A stretch of DNA of 64,000 nt from Plazaster borealis (GCA_021014325.1 CM037475.1:2511001-2575000), one strand, 5' to 3'. Shown: positions 1-13,000, counted from the first letter of the stretch. The notes: generated from the letters alone by a model not told the origin. Translations and numbers: made by a program.

Positions 1-1271
1 ATGCCTCTGCTTTTATTTTTTAGACTGCTACTCTCTTTCCAAATAGCACTTCTTTAACTTTGAATGAAACTCATGACTTAACCCAAGTCCTTTCACAATA
101 TCAATTGAAATCCTGTAAGCAGCATATCCCAATTATGTTAAACGTATCCTAAGAAGCACTAGTACGATTAATTAGCATATAGTGGTAGTCAATAGTACTA
201 GGAATCTTGAGTCTGCCTTGATCCAAACCTGAACTGAACAACGCACACACACATTGGATATTTACAATCCATACATCACCTGAAAGGTCTTAATACACTT
301 AACACGCGCTACACAAAGTGTGACCCTGTTTTACCTTAAATTTTGGTTCAAACCGGAAAGAGAAATTTAATATTTAAAAAACTTAACTTCTGAACAACTC
401 ATTCGATTTTTACAATCTATTCATCATTAGGAAAGTATGTAACAATTTTAGAAACTATATACAGAATGTGACCCCAATTGACCTTCACTTCCTGTTTAAA
501 CCGGAAGATGAAATTTAATACTTGAAAAAATCAGAACTCCTGAACCACACACTGGATTTTTATCATCTATACATCATTAGAAAGGGCTACAAAGATTTAA
601 GAAACGCTACACACTGTGACCTCGTCTGACCTTGACTTCCGGTTCAAACCGGAAAGAGAAATTTAATATTTAAAAAAACTTAACTTCTGAACAACTCATT
701 CGATTTTTACAATCTATTCATCATTGGGAAAGTATGTAACAATTTTAGAAACTATATACAGAATGTGACCCCAGTTGACCTTTACTTCCTGTTCAAACCG
801 GAAGATGAAATTTAATACTTGAAAAAATCAGAACTCCTGAACCACACACTGGATTTTTATCATCTATACATCATTAGAAAGGGCTCCAAAGATTTAAGAA
901 ACGCTACACACTGTGATCTCGTTTGACCTTGACTTGACTTCCGTTTCAAACCGGAAAGTGAAAGTTATTGTATCAACAAATTGTAACTTCTAAACAACAC
1001 ATTGGATTTTTACAATCTATACATTATTGGGAAAGTATGTAATATCATTGTTAAGGTCTTCAAAAAGTCAACAAACGCTGCACAAAGTGTGAACCCATTT
1101 GACCTTGACTTCCAGTTCAAACCGGAAGTTGAATTTTTATAAGGAACAAATCTAACTCCTGAACCAGACGTTTGATAAGGTAACTTGTCGACACCAAATC
1201 ATTCACTCATAATTTGATGACATTACTCTCGAACACCGTGTTTTTGTAACCAACAAAAACTGAAGCTCTAG
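1..1271 (+). mobile_element. Helitron-like (HINE/pearl-type) element, 3' part with tandem core repeats
   Basis: No gene. From about 300 to 1150 a unit of about 150 bp recurs roughly six times. Two successive blocks (about 360-650 and 655-945) are nearly identical, so there is a 300 bp dimer structure. Each unit carries a CTTCCGGTTCAAACCGGAAG-type palindrome. The right end has a short hairpin (GTTTTTGT, 5 nt loop, ACAAAAAC) followed by CTAG at 1268-1271 and then T. This matches the 3' ends at 4011, 42840 and 44314. A 3' hairpin followed by CTRR before T is the known Helitron-type terminus. The left end lies outside the window. Confidence 0.6.
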
Positions 1272-4011
1272 TTCTTAATACTTCTTCTTCTTCTTCTTCT
1301 TCTCAGCGTCCCTTGTCCGCTAACAAAAGCACCCTTTCCAAGCTCATATGAACTTGAAACTTCACATAAAGTTAGATACCTATTAGGAGATGAAACCGCT
1401 TTAGTTACACCATGATGACGTCATCAGGTGTCAAATTACTAGCCATTTAAGGTAAACAAGTGACCATATGCAAATGCCTGTATTTCTCCGAATATTACAG
1501 CTATGGTATTGATATTTGGGCATATGATAGATAAAGACAAGGGCAACATTTGAAAAGTTTACGCCAAATTCATATGACCTTTACTTCTGGTCACTTCGAA
1601 AGGTCAAAGTTTGCCTTTGTGATTTTCTTTAAAAACACATTATCCGGCAAAAATTCAATTTTCTGAATATCAGATCAACTTCAAACTTACACATGTAAGG
1701 AACTTGATAAAACCTCAATCAAGTAGTTGTGACGTCATGATGATGTCATCAAGTGTTGAGATACAAGAAATCGAAGTTTAATCATTTAACAATTCATAAC
1801 TCAAGAAGTACATAAGCTATTATAACAATCTATACATCATCGGAGAGGTCTTGACAAATGTAGCAAATACTACACAGAGTCTTATACCGTTTGACTTTGT
1901 CTTCCTGTTCAAACCGGAAGTTGAAAACTTCACAATTCATACTTAAAGAAATACTCATACTTTTTACATACACATTACTCACAATGTTTGCATCATGTTG
2001 TAGATTATTAAGCCTTCTCAAACTTTTCCACAGAGATGTTACCTTTTTGACCTTCACTTATGGTTGAAATCGGGTATACATTGACCCGCTGTCAAACCGC
2101 GGGAAAAAATGCATTGAGTACACATACAATACGCGATCTAAACCAGTACACAGTGAGCGGCTGCTTGCTCCATTGAATCAACCGCAAGGTTCAAAGTCCT
2201 TCAAACATGCTTGTAATCAAGTCTCTTTTCAAGGTTCGCGCAACCTGATTTTGACATTACGCTTTGTTAGTATCTAAAACAGCCGTCCGTGCAAACCTCG
2301 CTAACAATCAAATGTCAGATTTTTGAAAAATTCATAATTCAAGAACTACACAACCGATTTTCAAAATTTTTCAGTTATAAAATCCTTGGGCATTGGAGAT
2401 TAGCCTTGGGTAACCGTGACCCCATGTTGACCTTTACTTTCAGGTCGACCGGAAGTGAGACCATATCTCAAGAACTACAGAACCGATTTTCAAACTTGTT
2501 TTCAGTTATAGACTTCTTGGGCATTGAGATTAGCCTTGGGTAACCGTGACCCCATGTTGTCCCTTACTTCCGGGTCAACCGGAAGTGACACCATATCTCA
2601 AGAACTACTCAACCGATTTTCAAACTTTTTTAGTTATAGACTCCTTGGGCATTGGAGATTAGCCTTGGGTAACCGTGACCCCATGTTGACCTTTACTTCT
2701 GGGTCAACCGGATTCCACAACCGATTTTTAAACCTTTTTTCAGTCATAGACTTCTTGGGCATTGGAGATCAGCCTTGGATGAACGTGACCCCATGTTGAC
2801 CTTTACTTCTGGGTCAACCGGAAGTGACACCATATTTTAAGAACTACTCAACCGATTTTCAAACTTTGTTTAGTTAGAGACTCCTTGGGCATTGGAGATG
2901 AGCCTTGGGTAACCGTGACCCCATGTTGACCTTTACTTCTGGGTCAACCGGAAGTGAAACGATATTTTAAGAACTACACAACCGGTTTTCAAACTTTTTT
3001 CAGTTATAGACTCCTTGGGCATTGGAGATTAGCCTTGGTAACCATGACCCCATGTTGACCTTTATTTCTGGGTCAACCGGAAGTGAAACCATATTTTAAG
3101 AACTACTCAACCGATTTTCAAACTTTTTTTAGTTATAGACTCCTTGGGCATTGGAGATGAGCCTTGGGTAACCGTGACCCCATGTTGACCTTTACTTCTG
3201 GGTCAACCGGAAGTGAAACCATATTTTAAGAACTACACAACCGGTTTTCAAACTTTTTTTAGTTATAGACTCCTTTTGAATTGGAGATTAGCCTTGGAAA
3301 CCATGATCCCATGTTGACCTTTACTTCCGGGTCAACCGGAAGTGACACCATATTTCAAGAACTTCACCACCGTTTTTCAAACTTTTTTCAGTTATAAAAT
3401 CCTTGGGCATTGAGTTTTTACAACTTCACAAGCGCTACACAGAGTGTGACCCCATTTGAACTGGACTTCCGGTTCAAACCGAAAGATGAAATTTTACATT
3501 TAAAAATATCATAACTCCTGAACCATTACATTTGTGTGATATACACATGATCAGAAAGGTCTACTTCTCACGTGAAAAGCCTTCTCCATTTTTTCCATAG
3601 AGATGTTACCTTATTAAACTTCACTTTTGGTTGAAAGCGGGCATACATTGACCCGCTGTCAAACCGCGGGAAAGAAACTGCATTGAATACACACATAATA
3701 CGCGATCTAAAACCAGTTGGACGGTGAGCGGCTACTCGCTCCAATGAATCAACCACAAGGTTCAAAGTTCTTCCAAACATGCATGTACTATAGTCTCTGT
3801 TCAGGGTTCGCTCAACCTGATTTTGACATTACGCTTTGTTAGTCTATACACAGCCGTCCGTGCAAACCTTGCTAACAATAAAATGTCAGACTTTTGACAA
3901 ACTCATAACTCAAGAACTACACAATGGATTTGTACAATATATACGTCTCATCATGTCCCTCCCGGAACCGAACACCTTGAGTTTGTGGTAAGACAAACTC
4001 TGAATCTCTAG
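1272..4011 (+). mobile_element. Second Helitron-like element, nine about 130 bp core repeats
   Basis: It abuts the previous copy. The left part has a TTC microsatellite (about 1280-1305) and the CRE-like palindrome TGATGACGTCATCA near 1412. The core (about 2330-3420) holds nine units starting near 2352, 2481, 2611, 2719, 2850, 2980, 3109, 3239 and 3366, a period of about 130 bp with one short unit. Each contains a GGGTCAACCGGAAGTGA-like motif. The 3' end has a perfect 8 bp hairpin at 3979-4000 (GAGTTTGT/ACAAACTC) and CTAG at 4008-4011. Short open frames across the repeats look like repeat artefacts. The true 5' end is not certain. Confidence 0.6.
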
Positions 4012-5517
4012 TTATATCGATATACGTACATAATATACAGGCCTACCTAAAACAGTACGATCATGGACCGTGGGTGTACACATCTCACTGTATTAGACCA
4101 TGATTAGGCCATGGAAATTTCTTCCTCCATGATTAGACTGTACTTCTTTGAAGCATGGTTTGAAGTATTGGATTTAACTTAAGTTTATGATCCAAAACTG
4201 AAGCCAATAAATTGAATAAGTTAATGTAAAAGGCTAATTTCCTACAAAATTCGCTATTCCCCAAATAATCATTACATGTCAACAGGTGGCCCATAAACTC
4301 TGTCATTTCAAGGCTCACTGCCATTTCTCAGCAAACACACCACACCCATTAGATCTTAGGCGATGACCTCAGTGTCCCCCACGACCGTATACCATATACC
4401 TCGTCCAACCTTATTTTAGGAAATGATGTCACTGATCTTATGTATTATGGTGGAGAGGTGGTGATGGAGGAGGGGTGGGGAGGGGAGGGTTGTGGGAACT
4501 GCCAGATACGGGCCAGACCCTTGGTCACTGTAGATCAGCGGTGACAATGGATCTTCTGGGACTCAACATGGCTGCAGCAAAAAAAAGAATTTCCAATCTG
4601 AGGAATTGGCAGCTATACGACATTGAACTGTTTCGAAACACATGACGTACTTGCATATTTTTGTGACTTCCTTTGTTGGATGCTGACTTACTATTTATAA
4701 TTGTTTTATTTAGTTTGAGCTCATTCTTTTTTTTCCTGAACTATAATGCAGGATAAAAAAAAACATCACGTGATCCGTCCATTAAAAGCAGACCCGAGTT
4801 TGCCTATATGACAAACTCGGGTTGGTACTCACCGGTTTGGGAAACAGCAGTTTTCAACAAGATTTTTTTTATCTGATCAAAAGTTATCAAGGCATGAACA
4901 GGCGGTTTAGGGCGCTACTGCCTGTGAGTTTGCGTACAAAAAATTCACAAAATTGCACAGGTTCTTGATTATAATGTGAAGTATTGGGGAGAGTGTAAAA
5001 TCATATAATGAAAGCAACCTTGAATCATAAAAATTGCCCTGATATATCTCGAGAAATCGAATAAGAAACAGTAGGCCTTTAATTCTCCCTGCTCTTCGAC
5101 AACAACAGTAGGCCTGGCTGGATGACTCGATCTCTGGCCTTAGGGAAGTGGGTTCTAGGGTGAATGTTTATTATAATAATTACGTTACTGATAACAACTG
5201 ATTGGTCAATGGGAAATTCACGTAATGCCATAACACACACAAACCAAAACCCACAACAAACATTATTTTCAATTTTGAAAGTGCATGAAAGAAACAGCAC
5301 AAAGTACAAAACCACATGTTATAATTACTGCATTATGTGCAAACAGCTGGTAAAAAGCATGGAGGTAGGTAAAAGCATGAGACAAAATATAAAAACCAGA
5401 ACTGGGACAAACACACACAAATAGGGAAAGGAATAAGTAAGTGAAACCTTTTTCTGATCCAGTTGAACCCGGATGTAGCCTACATGACGTCTTTTTGGTA
5501 ATTTGTCCTCCTGTGTT
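4012..5517. other. Intergenic stretch, no gene seen
   Basis: I see no convincing exon, RNA gene or repeat with clear termini here. The only notable structure is a perfect 11 bp stem at 4792-4822 (ACCCGAGTTTG, 9 nt loop, CAAACTCGGGT). Short open frames at 5079-5424 lack recognisable domains or flanking splice sites. Confidence 0.5.
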
Positions 5518-5882
5518 TTAAAGGTATCGTACACGTTTGGTAATGACTCAAAACAAATATTAACATAAAAACTTACTTGGTAACAAGCAACGGAGAGCTG
5601 TTGATAGTATAAAACATTGTAGGAAACGACTCCCTCTGAAGTAACGTAGTTTTTGAGAAAGAGGTAATTTCTCACCAAAATAATAAAAACTTCTTGCAAG
5701 AAGTTTTTATTCCTATCTGAAAGCACACAAATTTGTACAACAAGGGTGTTTTTTCTTTCATCAACTTCGATGACCAATTGAGGCCAAATTGTCACAGGCT
5801 TGTTATTTTATGTATAATGTTGGGATACACCGAGTGAGAACACTGGTCTTTGACAATTTCCAAACGTGTTCAGTGCCTTTAA
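5518..5882. mobile_element. MITE family A, copy 1
   Basis: About 365 bp. Inverted ends run TTAAAGGTATCGTACACG... and ...CGTGTTCAGTGCCTTTAA. The interior holds a perfect 30 bp palindrome at 5682-5711 centred on TTGCAA. The same element recurs at 6335, 6857, 7511, 10841, 32695 and 44715, with a diverged relative at 40373. No transposase is encoded, so this is a non-autonomous inverted-repeat element. All but one copy end in TTAA, which may be the target duplication or part of the ends. Confidence 0.75.
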
Positions 5883-6334
5883 TCCCCAGAGTGAATGATT
5901 GTCAAGACAGCTGGTTGTACCCTTGCTCTATGGTTGTACAAGAAGAGTTTCTGAGAAATCGTCCACAATAATTAGTCTTGGGGCAATATCCTGGAGACGG
6001 TTTCCGGTCACTTTAGCTGCAACTTAAAAAATGCCTCGTTCCCTCTGCTCTCCGTTTGGCATTCAGCTCAACTTGACGTCCAAACATCCTTTTGACCATG
6101 TTTTGACAAAATCCTTTACCAAGTAAAAGCAGGATATAGGGTCATAGAGAAAGGAGGTTTAGAAGGTATAAATTGTTTATTATTTTCTGTAACTAACCGT
6201 ATCCAAATGCAAGTGAGGTAAAGAGAAAAACAATAATCTCAGCAACTGTTTCCTTGCAAGAAAAGGGACACCGACGGGTAAAGCTCCCAGTCATTTTCAC
6301 TATACTTGTGCTCACTACAAAATTATTAGTTGCT

Positions 6335-6710
6335 ATAAAGGCACTAAACACGTTTGGAACTTGTCAAAGACCAGTGTTCTCACTTAGTGTATCCCAACAT
6401 ATTCATCAAATAACAAGCCTGTGAAAATTTGGGCTCAATTGGTCATCGAAGTTGCAAGAAAATGATGAAAGAAAAAATAACCCTTGTTGTACAAATTTGT
6501 GTGCTTTCAGATAGGAATAAAACCTTCTTGCAAGAAGTTCTTTATTATTTTAGTGAGAAATTACCTCTTTCTCAAAAACTACGTTACTTCAGAGGGAGTC
6601 GTTTCCTACAATGTTTTATACCATCAACAGCTCTCCGTTGCTTGTTACCAAGTAAGTTTTTATGCTAATATTTGTTTTGAGTCATTACCAAACTTGTACG
6701 ATACCTTTAA
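6335..6710. mobile_element. MITE family A, copy 2 (inverted)
   Basis: Same family as the copy at 5518 but in the opposite orientation: it starts AAAGGCACTAAACACG and ends ACTTGTACGATACCTTTAA. The left flank reads TATAAAGG rather than TTAAAGG, so the duplicated target may be shorter than TTAA. Confidence 0.7.
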
Positions 6711-6856
6711 GAAACTTAAATCAAGGTTGCCGATTTGTATTTCATTCTGTAACAGGTAGTGATAATGGAATTGGAAGTTTTGAAACAAAAGAACATCGAA
6801 ACCGATTCATAAATCAAGCTTTCACAGTTAACCTCTTGACAGGAGAGTCCGTGGGC

Positions 6857-7233
6857 TTAAAGGTATCGTACACGTTGGATAATTTACTCAAAATATATAT
6901 TAGCATAAAAACTGACTTGGTAACGAGCAACAGAGAGCTGTTGATAGTATAAAACATTGTGAGAAACGACTCCCTCTGAAGAAACGTAGTTTTTGAGATA
7001 GAGGTAATTTCTCACTAAAATAATAAAAGACTTCTAGCTAGAAGCCTTTTATTCCTATCTGAAAGCACACAATTTTGTACAACAAGGGTGTTTTTTCTTT
7101 CATCATTTTCTTGGAATTTCAATGACCAATTGAGCCCAAATTTTCACAGGCTTGTTGTTTTATGCATATGTTGGGTTACACCAAATGAGAACACTGGTCT
7201 TTGACAATTACCAAACGTGTACGATGCCTTTAA
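6857..7233. mobile_element. MITE family A, copy 3 with altered central palindrome
   Basis: Full-length copy. The central palindrome near 7022-7053 has changed from CTTCTTGCAAGAAG to CTTCTAGCTAGAAG. Both arms changed together, so pairing is kept apart from one A/C mismatch further out. Confidence 0.7.
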
Positions 7234-7510
7234 AGTAGATCTTTATCTACTCCGTGGTAGAATAATATAGCAAAGTTTGAATATAGCAAGAGAAGTTCTC
7301 AAAGACCAAAAATCTACACAGCAACGTAGATATACACATGGTGTTACCGCAAGCCAAATATACATAGATCTTTCATACTTAACAATAAAAAATACTTACA
7401 ATGATAATAATAAAAATAAAACAAACCAAAAAGAAGGAAATTACACTCACCGCCCCAGCTTTGTTTTCAAGTTTTAAGAAAAGTTTTTAAAACTTCTATG
7501 GTGAACCTCT

Positions 7511-7867
7511 TTAAAGGCACTGTACACGTTTGGTATTTACTCAAAATTTAAAACTGACTTGGTAACGAGCAACAGAGAGCTGTTGATTGTATAAAACATT
7601 GTGAGAAACGACTCCCTCTGAAGTAACGTAGTTTTTGAGAAAGAGGTAATTTCTCACTAAAATAATAAAAACTTCTTGCAATGTCCTATCTGAAAGCACA
7701 CACATTTGTACAACAAGGGTGTTTTTTCTCTCATCATTTTCTTGCAACTTCGATGACCAGCTGAGCCCAAATTTTCACAGTCTTGTTATTTTATGCATAG
7801 GCTATGTTGGGATACACCAAGTGAGAACTGGTCTGCGACAATTACCAAACGTGTACGATGCCTTTAA
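7511..7867. mobile_element. MITE family A, copy 4
   Basis: Full-length copy with both inverted ends (TTAAAGGCACTGTACACG and CGTGTACGATGCCTTTAA). The right arm of the central palindrome is partly deleted, reading ACTTCTTGCAATGTCC. Confidence 0.7.
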
Positions 7868-8935
7868 CGTTGATTAATTGTGAATAATTATGTCATTTCA
7901 TAAGGGTTTACCAGCTTCATAAAAAAGACAAAATGTATTAAATGGACAACGTAAAGACATTTTTCCCCCTCTGCTTCTTCTTTTGATTGACCAAAACATG
8001 ATGATTAAGCTAGAGATTTGACGTCACTCAGATGGCGTGAGAAAAAACGAGCGTGACTCCACTCATATCGACTGAAGTACAGCAAATGGACACACAAACA
8101 CTTGTTGAGTGACAAGGTCATGTTGAACAATACTACCGTATTTGATAATCTTGGATTAAGTGAGTTTTTAAATACTTCAGCCAGCAAGCCAGCCAGCCAG
8201 AGCCAGCCAGGTGTTCAGAGCCACTGCAGCCAGGGAAATCGAGGCGCACGTTCGTATAGACCCTCCCTTCTGACATTTTGATCCCCGGCCTTCTTTTTTT
8301 CTACATTGTTCGACCACCTTTTCGTTTTCGCTCGGTTTTATCGTTTTGCAGAATTCACATTATCCCACTCTCGCCGGATGCAACAAATTGAAACCAACAA
8401 TTATTGTTACTAATTGCCACTGACCATGTTGTCAGTGCCTGAGTGCACATGTACCGGGTTGAGATAATCACTTCATTGACTTAACCCTGATGTTTCAACC
8501 ATGCATCATATCACAATCAAACCTTCTGAAATTTCCCGAACAAAGTACTATTTTTTCCCGTCAGCTTGGGCAAAAAACCAACAAATGCCTTCTAGTGGTG
8601 AATTTTCTTTACGTCATTAGGGCCTAAGTAGAACTTGGCAAAAGACATTTTGTGGCAAGTTTTTAAAAAAAACCTAAAAATCGGTTGAGTTTTGGAAATA
8701 CGGACATTAGGGGGACCACAGGTGTCCCATGGGTGTCCCAAATATTTCAGTGCATCTTTGAACTATTCGCGCCTTAAAGTCAACAATGTACAATGATAAG
8801 AGATTGCAGCTTTTTGTTTAGTGAGTTGACTGTTTTTGTAGCTTGGCACGAGGGGGGTTCTGCTATTCAGCCTTGAAACGAAACCTGGTTTGTCGTCAGT
8901 CCTCATCCTGGTTTGACGTCACTCCTCGTTAGCGC
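7868..8935. other. Upstream flank of gene 1, no gene seen
   Basis: Non-coding as far as I can see. It has a short AGCC-rich run near 8178-8208 and a tandem GGTGTCCCATGGGTGTCCC near 8720-8740. It leads into the CCAAT/TATA-like promoter of gene 1. Confidence 0.4.
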
Positions 8936-9005
8936 TTTGGCCAATCAGATGGCAGAATAACAAGTTGCTTATGGTATTTAAGTCGTCGTCTAAGCTGGGG
9001 AGACC
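8936..9005 (+). promoter_or_regulatory. Putative promoter of gene 1 (CCAAT and TATA-like boxes)
   Basis: GGCCAATCAG contains a CCAAT box at 8941-8945. TATTTAAG lies at 8975-8982, about 30 bp before a likely transcription start near 9005. A plausible untranslated first exon then ends at the splice donor CAG|GTAAAG (GT at 9083). Spacing fits a TATA-type promoter. No transcript evidence is available, so the start site is inferred. Confidence 0.45.
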
Positions 9006-9082
9006 AACTTCACGCCAGAAATATTAGAGAGAGAGATAGCTGAGAGAGATACCACCTGGTTTCGGAAGAATATCTAAAACAG
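9005..9082 (+). other. Putative 5' untranslated exon of gene 1
   Basis: The stretch from the predicted start to the donor at 9083 has no ATG-initiated frame of note. It ends AAAACAG|GTAAAG, a strong donor. It would join the acceptor TTTTTTGTAG at 10041, placing the start codon nine bases into exon 2. The arrangement is inferred from spacing and splice consensus. Confidence 0.4.
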
Positions 9083-9811
9083 GTAAAGCAAACTTTTTTG
9101 CGTCGCGTTTATACTTTTGTATCTCACCGTTCCTTCTTTTTCAGGCTTAATTTTTGTTGGGTAAGAATTATGCAGCGCAAAGTTTGTTATTAAAATATAA
9201 TTAAAATACTGTCGTTAAATGTTTTGTTATTGCCTCCCTTCTAGCTTGACACCTTTGGTTTATACGACCACAATTTTGTAGGCCTACACGAATCAATTTT
9301 CCTTCTGTGAATTACTTGAATTCTTCATGTCGACTTGAAGGATTGTATGTGTGGTAATTGGAACCCACAGTTTGTTTCAATCCTATATAGTTGCAGATAT
9401 ATATCATAAACTAACCTGTGAAAATTTCATTTCAAAAAAGTGCGGGTAGCGTTTTTGAGATATTGCCGAAAATCTGGAGCGGTTATGTCCACACAGGAAG
9501 AATAATCTGCAATTGGAATACTGTGCACAATCTGAGACACGTTACTTTCGGTAAAGCTTCTCAGATTCATTTTTGGGGGATAAATGTGATATTTTTTAAA
9601 ATAAAACCGCAGTACTTCGAAGTGAAAAGTTGCTCAAAATGCATTGTGCTATCAAAAGCTGCTGTACTTCTTACCAAATAAGTTTTTATTGCCATTAATT
9701 TTCAGAGTCAACAAACCATAAACCAAACGTATACAGACGTTTAATTAGTTCGGTTGGTTGGCTGGTTGTTTGTATGTTTAATTATTGTTATTAAAATGTT
9801 GTTGATGTTTT

Positions 9812-9838
9812 TCTGTTGTTGCTGCTGCTACTGTGGTT

Positions 9839-9872
<34 letters not shown>

Positions 9873-9934
9873 TTGCTGCTGTTGTTGCTGTTGCTTCATG
9901 TTGTTGCTGTTGTTGGTGGTGTTGTTGTTGTTGC

Positions 9935-9974
<40 letters not shown>

Positions 9975-9990
9975 GCTGCTGTTGTGATCG
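9812..9990. repeat. TTG/CTG triplet microsatellite in intron 1 of gene 1
   Basis: About 175 bp of mixed TTG and CTG triplets, open in several frames on both strands (runs of Leu, Cys, Val, Asn or Gln). It lies between the untranslated exon and the signal-peptide exon, so it is treated as intronic. The rest of 9083-10041 shows nothing recognisable. Confidence 0.8.
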
Positions 9991-10050
9991 TTGTTGTCGG
10001 TGAAGTTCACCAGTTTGCTTGTCATTTCTGACTTTTTTGTAGAACTGAAG

Positions 10051-13000
10051 ATGAAGACCGCCTTCTTTGTGATTTGTATGCTGGCTGTGGAATCAATTCA
10101 AGGTCAGTTACGCCAAGACCCCAATACTTTCCACTAATTCAATATATTAATTGCTTCCCATTTGTGCCCCTTACGAGACTTTAGTGTAGCCTCAAATACT
10201 ATTGTAAGGAAGATTTCTCACCAATAGTTGTAAACATCTTGACATAACAGGTGGCCCATATCATTACAAGTCTCACGCCCCAACTTTACATAAACAAAAC
10301 CACTTTCACAGGCTACTATCTCAAGACCACCCACTATTGTCCAGAGACTTCCCTGCTGACTAATTATCTAATCTTGTTCTAGGAAATGATGTCATTGGTC
10401 TTATTTCTGTGACATCATTTCTAAATTTAGACCTACTCCACTTTCAGAAACCCTTTATATTAAACCCCCCCCCTAATTTTTCATTCAGCGTTCTCGTTCT
10501 TATCCTGTAAACCAGAGACTTGCCTCTCACGTATCTACCAGCTAGATTTATTGTACCTTATATTATTGTACATGTACGTTTGCAACGTTGCTATAAGAAT
10601 AATAAATCTCAACCGATCTGTTCTATGAAATCACACTTGCTCTTGTGCATCAGTATTTGTTTCCCTGATGTCCACACTCCCTCTCTGCTCCAGCACGCTC
10701 ATAAAACACTAGAACAATTAACCAGAGAAGTGGAGAATTGTCATTCAAGATACCACATTACCTGCGTTAAACTATATCACTCATAATCCGTACACTGCAC
10801 CTGAATCTAGATTTCAAAAGCTTGACGACGTGACGTTTTTTTAAAGGTATCGTACACGTTTGGTAATGACTCAAAACAAATATTAGCATAACAACTTAGG
10901 CCTGCGCTAAACGTCGCACTTTTGCCGTGTCGAACTCAAATAATTAGAAAATGATGAATTAAATTCGACAAAAGAGCGACGTTTAGCGCAACCCTTTGAT
11001 TTAAATTCGACACTGCCGTGTAGCACGACAAGCTCTGCCGTGCTACACGGTAGTTGCACGACGCGGTGACAAACGTCGCGCTCTTGCCGTGTCGAATCAA
11101 ATTGAATTCTCAGTCGGGCGATGCTCTTTGGGAATACGCATGCGCAAAACTTTTGAAAAATGTTTTATTTGTATTTTCTAATAATGTGAACATTCTCCTT
11201 GTTAGTACCGTAGTACAGAGAGTATTCCGGGATGGGAAAGGAAACAACTCCTAATTGGAACAAACATAATCTGTAGATTTCAGAATTAAACTAATTGATT
11301 TTGTTCTGACACTCTTAAAAAAGACGATGCGCCACTCACCAACGATGGTAATAATAATGACAACATTTAAGTTGGGAAACAATGTCATTATGATTTGTCA
11401 TTAATATTTGAGTGTCACAGCTCGAATTGACATCATGAAACATGACTCTTTAGCAATTTTCTCCCGCGTCGCCATTTTGAATTACTTTAAGTGCGGCAAA
11501 CTATTTTACTAAATTCGACGTTTGTCACCAATTCGTTTTAATTGCCGCACTTTTGCCGTGCGAAAATCATTTGAGTTCGACACGGCAAAAGTTCGACGTT
11601 TAGCGCAGGTTACTTGGTAACAAGCAACGGAGAGCTTTTGATAGGATAAAACCAACATTGTGAGAAACGACTCCCTCTGAAGTAACGTAGTTTTTGAGAA
11701 AGAGGTAATTTCTCACTAAAATAATAAACACTTCTTGCAAGAAGTTTTTATTCCTATCTGAAAGCACACAATTGTACAAAAGGGTGTTTCTCTTTCATCA
11801 TTTTCTTGCAACTTCGATGCCCAATCGAGCCCAAATTTTCACAGGCTTGTTATTTTATCAGATGTTGGGATACACCAAGTGAGAACACTGGTCTTTGACA
11901 ATTACCAAACGTGTTCAGTGCCTTTAACATTAATGTTTGGTTACATTTAATACAGCTCACGTTTGGTCGCCTTGGTATGACCGCGATAACCCTTCTGGTT
12001 CAGGAGACTGGGAGACACTGCGTGATCAAAAGGTAACTGTTCTTAGGTAAACCTATATTGCTCTTCAGTTTGATACTAGGTGAACAAGGCACACCTAACT
12101 TCCCTTAACCCAGCACTGCCCAGTTGCCCAGCCGGTGTGTCAGGAGATTCTGTCCCCCGGAGATTCTGTGCCCCCCATATGGCGAACTGTACACAAACTT
12201 CTTCTGATAGCGCCCTCTTTTGAATCAACCTCCTTCAGCACATGTTAATTTCCCATGGGGGACAGAATCTCCGGAGGACAGATTTCCCTATGACACCGGC
12301 TTGAAATGATTATTTTGTTTTACAAACGGCTCTATGGAAGTGATGTATTCTTTTGAGATTTAAAATCATAAGTGAACAAGTAGGGGGGCCTAACCATTTT
12401 TAATCCATTATCTTTGACGCGAGTGCTGTTTAAGATTAAATAAGTTCAATTGGGGTTTCTAGTTTTTCCTTACTCTTTTTTCCTTCTAGAAACTAGCCAA
12501 CGTCTGTGGTGGTTGTAAACCAATCGCCGCGCAATGCCGGGTGAAGGGATCTTCAAGCGTATTCACGCGATGGACTGGAACGGCGCCGGATACTCTGGCC
12601 GTTCATTGCTTACCGACAGAGGGCGTGGTGTGCAAAAACGGTGACCAAACCTCAGGCGCCTCGTGCAGTGACTACGAGATCAGATATCAGTGTCCATCTA
12701 CAGGTGAGTGTTTGTAATAATAATAATAATAATAATAATACTAATAATGACAATTTATACAGCTTTAAAACTTTAGAGAAAATACAGTTCAAAGGTAATT
12801 ATAGACAGTTACCTACACAATGTACATAGACTTGTTCGCAAATACTCGGTACGCGCTCATTTGCCACCGTGGGAAGAGGTGGCAAACTTTGGTCGCCAAC
12901 TAGACCAGCATGCACCTCATTCTACGGCTAACGCATGCGCACGGAGTATTTGCGAAGTAGTCTATGTACAATAGGCATGTTCAGCGTGACTACCTTTGCC

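Noticed and set aside
330..1150. CRISPR-like array
   Set aside because: Units are about 150 bp and similar throughout, without unique spacers, in eukaryotic DNA; this is a Helitron-like core repeat.
5325..5795. 156-codon minus-strand open frame
   Set aside because: Most of it lies over a family A MITE, and similar frames recur in every copy of that MITE.
9754..10031. Poly-Cys, poly-Leu and poly-Asn/Gln frames
   Set aside because: Products of the TTG/CTG microsatellite in an intron.
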